From a virus, in IMG/VR virus record IMGVR_UViG_3300009149_000007, positions 1 to 43,163 of that record: DNA of 43,163 bases; one strand, written 5' to 3'. The translations under genes and the position numbers were made by a program. Under the pieces are notes generated by a model, which saw only the letters and a list, made by a program, of their open reading frames with translations, made no database searches and was not told the origin of the DNA. This document shows positions 22,514 through 28,982 of the stretch, piece by piece. The stretch's first letter is position 1, and each line of letters opens with the position of its first letter.

Positions 22514-23110
22514 TTATTTGGTTAATTGATTTTTAATAGCTTTAATCTTTCCTTCTGCCGACTTGAATCCTTCCAAGAGCTTTGCGTGTTTATCTTCGTC
22601 AACAAACACCCTGTGGATAAAGATAGACTTCTCAAAATTGGGGTTATAAGCCACCATATCACACCACTTTCTTCCTGTTATTAGCATTTGCATTTGCATT
22701 TGTGCCATATAGTCGGTACTGATTGCTTTTTCTCCTTCTAAAAGGAATTTAAAGTAGTTCTTGTCGTTTGGGCATTTGATTTCCACAAGTCCATCTTCTC
22801 CCACCAGCCGATCAGGACTACACCCCACAAACTCGTTGTACTCTACGAATCCAACCTTTTCTAACTCTACTCCTACTTCCATTTCATAAGCAGATGCTGC
22901 AAGTTCTTCCAGCTCATTGCCTCTGTCCATATCGGCATTAGAATAATACTCCCTCTCTCCGCTTGAATAATACTCGCTCATAAGCTCTAAAACATAAGTG
23001 TCGAGTCCTTTACCGTTTGTTGCGATTGCGGTGGCGTGAGAGGCTGTAACGCGCCCCTTACGAAGTTCTAGCCACTCAGGTGTTCCCTGTTCAACGTCAT
23101 GTATAATCAT
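22514..23110 (-). CDS. YqaJ/lambda-exonuclease-family DNA exonuclease
   Basis: The protein has 198 residues. The fold is recognisable: GTPEWLELRKGRVTASHA, then DRGNELEELAASAYE, the active-site Asp in GCSPDRLV, the E-x-K pair in LVEIKCP, and MAQMQMQM. These are the signatures of the YqaJ/Red-exo nuclease family, which resects DNA 5' to 3' to make ssDNA for the annealing protein encoded next. Its ATG overlaps the annealing gene's stop (4 bp), so the pair is co-translated. TTAAC precedes the start. Confidence 0.9.
   Translation of the reverse strand: MIIHDVEQGTPEWLELRKGRVTASHATAIATNGKGLDTYVLELMSEYYSSGEREYYSNADMDRGNELEELAASAYEMEVGVELEKVGFVEYNEFVGCSPDRLVGEDGLVEIKCPNDKNYFKFLLEGEKAISTDYMAQMQMQMLITGRKWCDMVAYNPNFEKSIFIHRVFVDEDKHAKLLEGFKSAEGKIKAIKNQLTK
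22520..22525 (-). promoter_or_regulatory. TTAACC translation-start element (example, 8 nt before ATG 22511)
   Basis: On the minus strand TTAACC lies 8 nt before the ATG at 22511 and no purine-rich Shine-Dalgarno is present. It overlaps the end of the upstream exonuclease gene. Confidence 0.6.
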
Positions 23111-23607
23111 TGTTCTTTTGTTAATTGATTTTTCTTGTTCATTATAAGGGCTGCAACCTCTTTACCTTTGCCCTCGTTTTTCTTGTAAAACTCTCTGAGC
23201 TCCTCGATTGTTTTAATCTCTACAAGCTCTGCTTGGATAGTAAGCATTTCCTCCTGTCTCTTTTCTTCTACGTATTCCTGGAACTCTTCCATCTCCTCTG
23301 AACTTGCGATTTCTCCACTTGCCATGTACCCAAGCATTGCTAGTGCCCTACCTACGGCAATTGATTCTACTTTCTCAAATGCCTTTTGCCCTTTATTTTC
23401 TCCGATAGCATGCCCTGATGCCTCTGCTGAACTTTCTTTAGCCTTGTCTTTAAGGATTCTCGCCTTAAACATTATAGTAGTTCCTTCGATAGTAGGAGTT
23501 GTTTCGATTAGTCCGTTTGGACAATCTTCTCTGAACAGTTTTAGCCTGTCTGCAACCTTTGCATAGTCGGCTCCTCCACCGATCTTAATTGTTTGTGTCT
23601 TTTTCAT
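23107..23607 (-). CDS. Single-strand annealing protein (Rad52/Erf-like superfamily)
   Basis: The protein has 166 residues. The order YAKVADRLKLFREDCPNG, IEGTTIMFKARILKD, ASGHAIGENKG, then EKVESIAVGRALAMLGYMA followed by EIASSEEMEEF is the known pattern of phage recombinases annealing ssDNA. It ends in a helical tail. It works with the exonuclease (22514-23110) to anneal resected ends. ATAACC lies 10 nt before the ATG. The exact subfamily (Sak, Erf or other) is not fixed. Confidence 0.8.
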   Translation of the reverse strand: MKKTQTIKIGGGADYAKVADRLKLFREDCPNGLIETTPTIEGTTIMFKARILKDKAKESSAEASGHAIGENKGQKAFEKVESIAVGRALAMLGYMASGEIASSEEMEEFQEYVEEKRQEEMLTIQAELVEIKTIEELREFYKKNEGKGKEVAALIMNKKNQLTKEQ

Positions 23608-23609
23608 GA

Positions 23610-23858
23610 TTAGTTGTGGTTATGTGATGCTTCGTTCATGTTCTCGTAATAAGCCTCTGCACACTCTAGGCAGCAAAACTTATCATCGATACTGTCGTCT
23701 TCAATTCTTTCTTTGCACCAGATACAAACAGGAAGCTTGTGCTTTCTTTCAACCAAAGCCTTAACAGCTTCCAGCTTCTCCTCATGGACATCAAAGTCGG
23801 AGCTTTCCACTTTGTATTCAAGTGTACCGAGCTCTACGGTGGTTACGATTTTCAACAT
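23610..23858 (-). CDS. Small zinc-finger protein, first gene of recombination unit
   Basis: The protein has 82 residues. The N-terminus is a short beta strand segment. The C-terminal half carries CIWCKERI and KFCCLECAEAYYENM, a four-Cys zinc finger of the treble-clef or ribbon kind, ending in a His/Asn-rich tail. The promoter at 23936-23964 is 77 bp upstream and TTAACC is 8 nt before the ATG. As first gene after a strong promoter it is a candidate regulator. Confidence 0.65.
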   Translation of the reverse strand: MLKIVTTVELGTLEYKVESSDFDVHEEKLEAVKALVERKHKLPVCIWCKERIEDDSIDDKFCCLECAEAYYENMNEASHNHN

Positions 23859-23935
23859 AGTATAGTGGTTAAATGTTGTGGCGAGAACGATTACTTACAG
23901 GGCGTATGTTTGCTCTATGAATCACTCTCGAACTC

Positions 23936-23964
23936 ATACTATTCTTTTATATAGAAATAGTCAA
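23936..23964 (-). promoter_or_regulatory. Sigma-70-type promoter for the recombination unit
   Basis: Minus strand: TTGACT (23959-23964), 17-bp spacer, TAGTAT (23936-23941). Spacer and upstream flank are nearly identical to the promoter at 19662-19690, which suggests common regulation. A leader of about 70 nt follows. Confidence 0.8.
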
Positions 23965-23970
23965 GTCTTT

Positions 23971-24114
23971 TTATACTTTAAAGATTCTTTTTTCTGTCTT
24001 TTCGTTTATGGCTAGTCGAATATACTTGGATTGTGAGTACCCGTTTACGTCACAATACTTCTTAAATTCTTCGTGTTCGGTTTTATCGCAACCGAATGTA
24101 ATTAGCGTCTTCAT
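23971..24114 (-). CDS. Small ribbon-helix-helix-like protein
   Basis: The protein has 47 residues: MKTLITFGCDKTEHEEFKKY, then GYSQSKYIRLAINEKTEKRIF. A beta strand followed by a helix and a second helix (SKYIRLAINEK) fits the RHH DNA-binding fold found in small phage and plasmid repressors. It starts 11 bp after the methylase stop and ends 7 bp before the -35 of the next promoter (23959-23964), so autoregulation of that promoter is conceivable. Classification is by pattern only. Confidence 0.5.
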   Translation of the reverse strand: MKTLITFGCDKTEHEEFKKYCDVNGYSQSKYIRLAINEKTEKRIFKV

Positions 24115-24124
24115 TTTTATATGT

Positions 24125-24814
24125 TTAAAATAATACTTCTTGTCTTAATCTTTCTTCCCCAACCTTGCAATAATCTTCTGATAATTCAAATCCTATAAAG
24201 TCTCTGCCTAAATCCTTACACGCCCTTGCTGTTGTCCAGCTTCCCATGAAGGGGTCGCAGATTAGGTCTCCTGGCTAGCTGTAGTTTTCTATTATCCATC
24301 GCATAAGCGCGACTGGTTTTTGAGTGGGGTGGGTCCTAAGCTCGGCTTTATCCTTTGTTCCGTTTATATAGTCTAGGCCAATCCACCCATATTGAAAGTA
24401 TCTGACCGCACTTTTAAAAGAAGTCCATGCGAGTTCGCAGTCTGCAAAGTCAGAATTGTCATTCACTTTTTTGTGCCAAACAATCCAACATGGACTAGGG
24501 GGGAGGTCAAAGTAGTTTCCCCCAAGCACAATCTGGTTCTTGCTCATTCTGAACACCTCGTTAAAGGTTTCTTTTTTTGGAGTAGTTTTGTCCCAAGAGG
24601 TGTCGCCATATGTTTTATTTGCAAAGCCCTTTCGGGCCGTCTTTGTTTCTCCATGCACCCCTCCCTTTGCAACCCCTATCCCATAAGGGGGGTCGGTCAA
24701 AACCAAGTCAATGCTCTTATCGGGTATCAGCTTCATTCCCTCAAGGCAATCCGCTTGGATAATCTGATTTTTCATTTCAGTCCAATGACTAAAATCCTTC
24801 AATGTTTTTACCAT
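24125..24814 (-). CDS. DNA (N4/N6) methyltransferase, beta class, interrupted by one in-frame TAG
   Basis: The frame reads from 24814 through TAG (24275-24277) to TAA (24125-24127): 229 codons with the TAG at codon 180. Before the TAG are the catalytic motif (LTDPPYG) and [19 protein letters not shown]. After it, in the same frame, are [15 protein letters not shown] (the AdoMet-binding F-x-G-x-[GW] region) and [16 protein letters not shown]. This order (DPPY first) is the beta class of phage methylases. A product stopped at the TAG would lack AdoMet binding. The first 26 bp overlap the HNH gene. An internal start at 24775 (MKNQII) is possible. Functional only if the TAG is read through or is an error. 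Confidence 0.75.
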
Positions 24815-25283
24815 GCTTACGTTTATAGTGATAGTTTTTCATGTAATGCTTCCTGCACAATAAGTTGTTGTACTCTTTTTCTCCGCAGATTTTACACACT
24901 CCTTTTTCCTTCCTGTTGTGTTTTCTGCTCAAGGTGTCAATGTCATGTTTTTGTAGTATCATTCGGATAGGATAAGCTGAACACTTGTATTTCTTCTTCA
25001 ACTCGTTTATTGACTTTCCTTTTTCGTATTCTTCACATATTTCAACCTCTGGTAAAAAATGCTGTTTTTTGTATCTGCTCTCTACTCCTATTTTATGCGT
25101 TTTTATATGGATAGACCTGTCTGTTATTTTAAGGTTTTCTATTCTGTTGTCGTGGATATTCCCGTTTTTATGATGCACGAGTTCACTCTCTGATAACCCT
25201 CTCCCCAAGTGTTTTTGCATAATCCATCTGTGCAACCTAACCTGCTTTCCGTTCACCCATTTCGTTTTATAGCTTTTTGGCAT
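24789..25283 (-). CDS. HNH homing-type endonuclease
   Basis: The protein has 164 residues. The N-terminal nuclease ([24 protein letters not shown], then [10 protein letters not shown]) is an HNH_3-type domain. A NUMOD-like helix follows ([11 protein letters not shown]). A C-terminal zinc knuckle pair ([18 protein letters not shown]) completes it. It lies between the true methylase and a 20-residue remnant resembling the methylase N-terminus, which suggests invasion of the methylase gene. TTAATAAAAACACT precedes the ATG. Its last bases overlap the methylase start. Confidence 0.85.
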   Translation of the reverse strand: MPKSYKTKWVNGKQVRLHRWIMQKHLGRGLSESELVHHKNGNIHDNRIENLKITDRSIHIKTHKIGVESRYKKQHFLPEVEICEEYEKGKSINELKKKYKCSAYPIRMILQKHDIDTLSRKHNRKEKGVCKICGEKEYNNLLCRKHYMKNYHYKRKHGKNIEGF

Positions 25284-25329
25284 AGTGTTTTTATTAACAC
25301 CGCCATATTACACTTTGTTTAGCATGAGG

Positions 25330-25392
25330 TCAACCGCAAACAACTTGGTTCTTGAGTTCTTGCCAGTCTTTTATGTCTTTTAGGTATTTCAT
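25330..25392 (-). CDS. 20-codon ORF, remnant or copy of methylase N-terminus
   Basis: The ATG at 25392 overlaps the preceding stop as ATGA. The peptide runs MKYLKDIKDWQELKNQVV and then two residues before TGA. It aligns with the methylase start [19 protein letters not shown] at K-x-LKD---W-x-E-x-KNQ, then two hydrophobic residues: about 10 identities in 18. It is probably the original methylase 5' end, cut off when the HNH gene inserted. A leader peptide is the alternative. Confidence 0.5.
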   Translation of the reverse strand: MKYLKDIKDWQELKNQVVCG

Positions 25393-25577
25393 CTAAATGG
25401 TTTAAATGTTTGTTCATACCAGAGCTCATTCTCAAAGAAGTCTTTAGTGTTGTCCGCCATGTTCTGGTGTCGATCCCTGCCTCTAAGAAAAGCCTCTCTG
25501 CATTGATTAAGTCTTTGCACTGGTTTTATCAGCACGTTATAGTCCTCCATTGATATTTGTACGTTTAATCTCTCCAT
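25389..25577 (-). CDS. Small early protein, first leftward gene
   Basis: The protein has 62 residues: MERLNVQISMEDYNVLIKPV, then charged helices (QCREAFLRGRDRHQNMAD) and a Trp-containing end. The -10 box ends only 6 bp before the ATG, so the mRNA would be leaderless or nearly so. Likely among the first phage genes expressed. No family recognised. It overlaps the next ORF by ATGA. Confidence 0.6.
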   Translation of the reverse strand: MERLNVQISMEDYNVLIKPVQRLNQCREAFLRGRDRHQNMADNTKDFFENELWYEQTFKPFR

Positions 25578-25583
25578 GCCTGT

Positions 25584-25612
25584 ACTATATTGTTATATAT
25601 AGGTTGTGTCAA
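25584..25612 (-). promoter_or_regulatory. Leftward early promoter, leaderless arrangement
   Basis: Minus strand: TTGACA (25607-25612), 17 bp, TATAGT (25584-25589). The ATG at 25577 is 6 bp after the -10, so transcription would begin at about the ATG itself. Confidence 0.75.
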
Positions 25613-25759
25613 TATAAATGTTCTTTACAATGTTTAAAATGTTTGTTAGGATTGTGTCAGTTACTAATCGACACCATAAATTAAATCAATTACTGGAACA
25701 CAATTGTAGGCTGCCCACTCCCACTGTTTTTGGTGTCGAACTTCTGACAGTGGGGGTGG
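25604..25759. promoter_or_regulatory. Divergent control region with inverted and direct repeats (operator candidates)
   Basis: Between the two outward promoters lie TTGTGTCA twice (near 25604 and 25652), an inverted pair TCGACACCA (25668-25676)/TGGTGTCGA (25731-25739), and an inverted pair of 13 bp with one mismatch (25715-25727 and 25747-25759, CCACTCCCACTGT and its complement). The last overlaps the -35 of the rightward promoter. These are plausible repressor or activator sites. No repressor gene of lambda type was found. Confidence 0.5.
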
Positions 25760-25771
25760 ATAGTTTATAAT
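25744..25771 (+). promoter_or_regulatory. Rightward early promoter for the replication genes
   Basis: CTGACA (25744-25749), a 16-bp spacer, TATAAT (25766-25771). The ATG at 25780 follows 8 nt after the -10, again predicting a leaderless or almost leaderless mRNA. Confidence 0.65.
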
Positions 25772-25779
25772 TTAAAAAC

Positions 25780-26583
25780 ATGTATACAACCATAATTCAT
25801 CCATTAAGAAAAGCTTTATGCCTGTCTATTCAGGAATACGTTTTGCTTGATACTGTTTATCACCTTTCAAATAATCAAAAATATGGACATTGGTGCATTA
25901 TGAGTAAGAAAAAATTAGCTGATGTCTTAGATGTTAATCCAGATACTATTTACCGCATACTTAAAACGTTAGAAGCAAAAGGCCTAATAGAAAGAGATGA
26001 TGTAACTGGGTACATTAGAACGCTGGATAGCTTTAATGAAATGATAGCTAATAAACATGATTGGCTAATTGGTTTTAAAGGAAAAGAATCGGCTCTGTTA
26101 TCAGGAAAGTTTAACTTAGACTCGGAAAATCCGAGAGGGTCTCGGAAAGTCCGACAAGGGGTCTCGGAAAATCCGAGTCCGACCTCTCGGAAAATCCGAG
26201 ACAATAATACTAATATAAATAATAATAAAAATAATCTTTTGAGTGTGAGCTTTGAAAAGTTTTGGAAAGCTTATCCGAAAAGGAAAAACAAGGCTTCTGC
26301 ATTCAAAGCTTTTCAAAAAGTAAAAGTTCCGCTCGAGGATTTGCTAAAAGCTGTTGAAGTCCAGAAAAATTCTGAAGAATGGAAAAAGCAAGGTGGACAA
26401 TTCATTCCATACCCTGCTTCGTGGCTAAACGGGGGAGCTTGGGAAGATGAAGCTGATATAGCTGTTGAAGCTGCTGAAAATGATTTAATAGCATATTACA
26501 AATCTGTAAACTGCAACGATGCGATGTTTATAAAAAAGCATGGTATAGATGCTCTATCAAAAATAATTAACAAAATCCTATGA
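25780..26583 (+). CDS. Replication initiator, lambda O-like with winged helix
   Basis: The protein has 267 residues. Residues about 10-95 form a helix-turn-helix or winged-helix domain (SIQEYVLLDTVYHLSNN, MSKKKLADVLDVNPDTIYRI, LEAKGLIERDD). A low-complexity linker at about 114-155 is encoded by the repeat region. The C-terminal part (SFEKFWKAYPKRKNKASAF, then IPYPASWLNGGAWEDE) is the conserved helicase-loader end of phage replication proteins. The initiator therefore carries its own origin, as lambda O does. The stop overlaps the helicase start (ATGA). Confidence 0.85.
   Translation: MYTTIIHPLRKALCLSIQEYVLLDTVYHLSNNQKYGHWCIMSKKKLADVLDVNPDTIYRILKTLEAKGLIERDDVTGYIRTLDSFNEMIANKHDWLIGFKGKESALLSGKFNLDSENPRGSRKVRQGVSENPSPTSRKIRDNNTNINNNKNNLLSVSFEKFWKAYPKRKNKASAFKAFQKVKVPLEDLLKAVEVQKNSEEWKKQGGQFIPYPASWLNGGAWEDEADIAVEAAENDLIAYYKSVNCNDAMFIKKHGIDALSKIINKIL
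26121..26238. other. Probable replication origin: four iterons plus AT-rich region
   Basis: Four copies of the 15-mer CTCGGAAAATCCGAG begin at 26121, 26141 (two changes), 26163 and 26186, spaced 20-23 bp, about two helical turns. Each is a near-perfect inverted repeat (CTCGGA/TCCGAG). Bases 26201-26238 are almost all A or T and would melt easily. The array lies inside the initiator gene and is translated there as a linker. This is the arrangement of lambda-type origins. Confidence 0.75.
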
Positions 26584-28331
26584 AATTCCTACAAAACTTT
26601 AGAAACACAGTATTTCAAACATTCAAAGATCGAACAGATGCTGGAGGATATGCAAAGATATTCTTTGAATACGATGAAACCGAATTCAGAAAGCTAAACA
26701 AGTCTGGTTGCGGAATATATTTCACTCCAAACGGATTCAAGGATGGTAGAAAATTAGGAGACCTAGTTTCAATTAACGCAGCATTTGCAGATTTAGATTT
26801 TGCAAAAGAAGGTGACAACATTTCTCAAGAGGAGAACGACAGGCGTCGAACCCTCATCACAAATGCACTTCTGAGCGACAGAATCACGCCTAATTTCATT
26901 TTAAATACGAAAAACGGTGTTCAGCCTATCTGGACACTCGAAGGGGCTGAGATCGACGATAACACACGTCAGAATTGGACATGGCTTATTAAAGGCATTA
27001 TTGAGTGGTCAAAACAATATGGTTGTGCTGGTGATGAAGTTAAGGATTTAACTAGGGTGATAAGGCTTCCAGGTTATTATCACATGAAGGGCGATCCGTT
27101 CATGGTGACCGTTGATGAATACTCTGATGAAAAATACCCTATCTGGTTTATGAGAGAAGCGTTCCCATACGAAGAACCAGAAGCCCCAAAGGTAGAGAAG
27201 CCTAAATATAAAAAAGGCGATGTGGCTAATGAGGTTGATAGATTGGATTTTCAGGAGCTTGTTATCAGGGCTTTTGCAAGTGTTGGCAGGACAGCCTCTT
27301 TTGATGACAAGAAACGATTGATTCTTGATGGTAGGCTGACTGGTACACATCAGGGCAAAACTGGTGATGGAAACTTCTTAGCCAGTTCTAGTCACGAACC
27401 ATTCCAGGGTAATCGAATAACAGTTGTTTCTGATATTCTAGGAGTTACGAACAAAGAAGCTTACAGGTGGATCAAAGAAGAATATGGACTTGATGATGTT
27501 GTGAAGGGGAGGAAAACAGAAAAGGTCGTGAAAGAAGTTTTAACTGAAAATGAAGTTATTGCAGATATAGATGCAGAAGCAAAAGTTTTTACATGGGGAA
27601 CAGAAAACCTCAATTCAAGCATTAGCCCTATTCAGCAACATCATTTTATTATCGTGGCTGGAGACACTGGGGCTGGTAAAACTACATTTTGTTTTGACGT
27701 AGCATGGAAGAACGCAGTTGAAGGAAAGAAGGTTTTGTTTCTATCACTAGAAATGACCGAAAATGAGATATATAATAGGCTCGCCAGGGGCTTTGCTTCA
27801 ATAAAGAAAAATGAATAGAGGAACAGAAAGACGATTGTGGATTCTAAAAAAGAAGCTTATCACAGGAGAATAGGTGAGGTAAAGAGTTTAAAGAATTTAG
27901 TGTTAAGAGGAATGGCTGGAGTAGACGCAACGGTTGAAAATATGTTTGAAATAATCAAGAGCGTTTCTCCTGATATTGTTTTTATAGACAACTTTGATTT
28001 GATACAGAAAGACAATGGTGTTTCTGAATACAATGAGCAAAACAGGGTAGCAAAAGAGCTAATGGATTTCCCAAAGAAAAACGAAATTCCGCTTATAGTT
28101 TTACATCATAAGAAAAAAGGAAAAGAGGTTGGGATTGATTCGATTAGGGGCAGTGGAAAGATAACCCACAACTGCGATAGTGCTCTTATTTGCTCTAGAA
28201 CCTACGACATTGATGCAACACCAATGGAGAATTCTATGTTCGTTGTTAGGCAAGAAAAGGATAGAGACTTTGGACAGCTGTCACTGTGCAATGTTTACTT
28301 TAAGAAAGGAAGTTTTTACGATAATTATTAA
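26580..28331 (+). CDS. AEP-type primase plus DnaB/RecA-type helicase, interrupted by one in-frame TAG
   Basis: The frame is continuous from 26580 to 28331 (584 codons) apart from TAG at 27816-27818 (codon 413). Residues about 40-200 form a RepB-type primase of the archaeo-eukaryotic kind: AFADLDF with two Asp, NGVQPIWTLEG, DLTRVIRLPGYYHMKG. From about 345 is a RecA-like motor: Walker A GDTGAGKTT, the LSLEM element, then after the TAG IVFIDNFDLI (Walker B), LIVLHHKKK and IRGSGKI. The spacing is normal, so the TAG interrupts one helicase domain. A GTG at 27837 could restart translation, but neither half alone would have a complete motor. Confidence 0.8.
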
Positions 28332-28333
28332 CC
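28328..28333 (+). promoter_or_regulatory. TTAACC translation-start element (example, 9 nt before ATG 28343)
   Basis: The hexamer includes the last bases of the helicase stop and lies 9 nt before the ATG at 28343; no Shine-Dalgarno is visible. Confidence 0.6.
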
Positions 28334-28342
28334 AAATATATT

Positions 28343-28624
28343 ATGAAAATCAGATGTAATCGCTGCGAGAAAATCGTAGATGGAATAATAACTCCACAGA
28401 TAGCAAAGTTCACACACGAACTTCAAGCTACAGACAAAAGGATTCCAAAGTATAACGTAATGCTTAGGGCAACGTGCTCAGAATGTGATAGGTACATAAC
28501 ATTTGTTAGTCAAACTTCTGACACAGTAGATGAGGCAAATGAAAACATGACTAATTACTTAAATGACCTTGCCAACCACAATAGCGTTATATATAATAAA
28601 GGTGAAGGTAACCCAAGCCTATGA
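28343..28624 (+). CDS. Small zinc-ribbon protein of the replication module
   Basis: The protein has 93 residues. Two CxxC pairs, CNRCEKI near the start and CSECDRY at about residue 48, form a zinc ribbon. The C-terminal part is an acidic helix (TVDEANENMTNYLNDLA). It has a clear TTAACC start element, and its TGA overlaps the next ATG. It follows the helicase and may bind DNA or a replication protein; function unknown. Confidence 0.65.
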   Translation: MKIRCNRCEKIVDGIITPQIAKFTHELQATDKRIPKYNVMLRATCSECDRYITFVSQTSDTVDEANENMTNYLNDLANHNSVIYNKGEGNPSL

Positions 28625-28833
28625 AAATAATAATCGAACTTGTAGACGACAACTCAGCAGAGGTGAAGATGGAGTCAGGCCAGATTCCAACTATTGAGCA
28701 GGTAGACACTATCGAGCTTGCAATGAATTCTTATTTAGACAGGCTACACAGCGTTGTACTTGAGCAGAAGATTGAGGACATTGTTCTTGGCACATTTAAA
28801 AGTAAGATGGAAAAGGTTCCCGAAGAGAAGTGA
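28621..28833 (+). CDS. Small acidic protein, unknown
   Basis: The protein has 70 residues and begins MKIIIELVDDNSAEVKMESG, a beta hairpin followed by a long helix (VDTIELAMNSYLDRLHSV). It is translationally coupled to the zinc-ribbon gene (ATGA). The DNA just after it forms the structured-RNA candidate. No family recognised. Confidence 0.55.
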   Translation: MKIIIELVDDNSAEVKMESGQIPTIEQVDTIELAMNSYLDRLHSVVLEQKIEDIVLGTFKSKMEKVPEEK

Positions 28834-28858
28834 TCTTTAAAATTATAGTTCCTAGCAC

Positions 28859-28962
28859 CCTCGGAGAGAATCCGAGGAATACATCTTTTCATAGGGATGA
28901 TTCGCCAGAAATGGCGAGATGAGGTCGGTGTATCCCCCTGTTTAGCTTGACTACTCAGGGGG
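28859..28962 (+). ncRNA. Candidate compact structured RNA (four helices)
   Basis: P1: CCTCGGA/TCCGAGG (28859-28865, 28871-28877). P2: ATACATC/GGTGTAT (28879-28885, 28927-28933; one G-U pair). P3 inside P2: TCGCCA-GAAA-TGGCGA (28902-28917), a stem closed by a GNRA tetraloop. P4: CCCCCTG/CAGGGGG (28934-28940, 28956-28962), directly abutting P2. Helices packed end to end with a GNRA loop indicate a folded RNA rather than chance. It lies just before the HNH gene at 28983. It may be a leader, processing site or intron-like relic. No known ribozyme core was recognised. Confidence 0.55.
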
Positions 28963-28982
28963 CAATGCCGTATCATAGGAAT

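Noticed and set aside
24392-24970. 192-codon rightward open frame opposite the methylase
   Set aside because: It is the antisense shadow of the methylase and HNH genes, Cys/Phe/Ser-rich without motifs, and has no start element.
26121-26200. CRISPR array
   Set aside because: The repeats are 15-mers at 20-23 bp intervals within a coding sequence; spacers are too short. Iterons explain them.
28900-28935. Hammerhead ribozyme suggested by GATGA and GAAA
   Set aside because: GAAA is a hairpin loop rather than following stem II, and the CUGAUGA core is absent.
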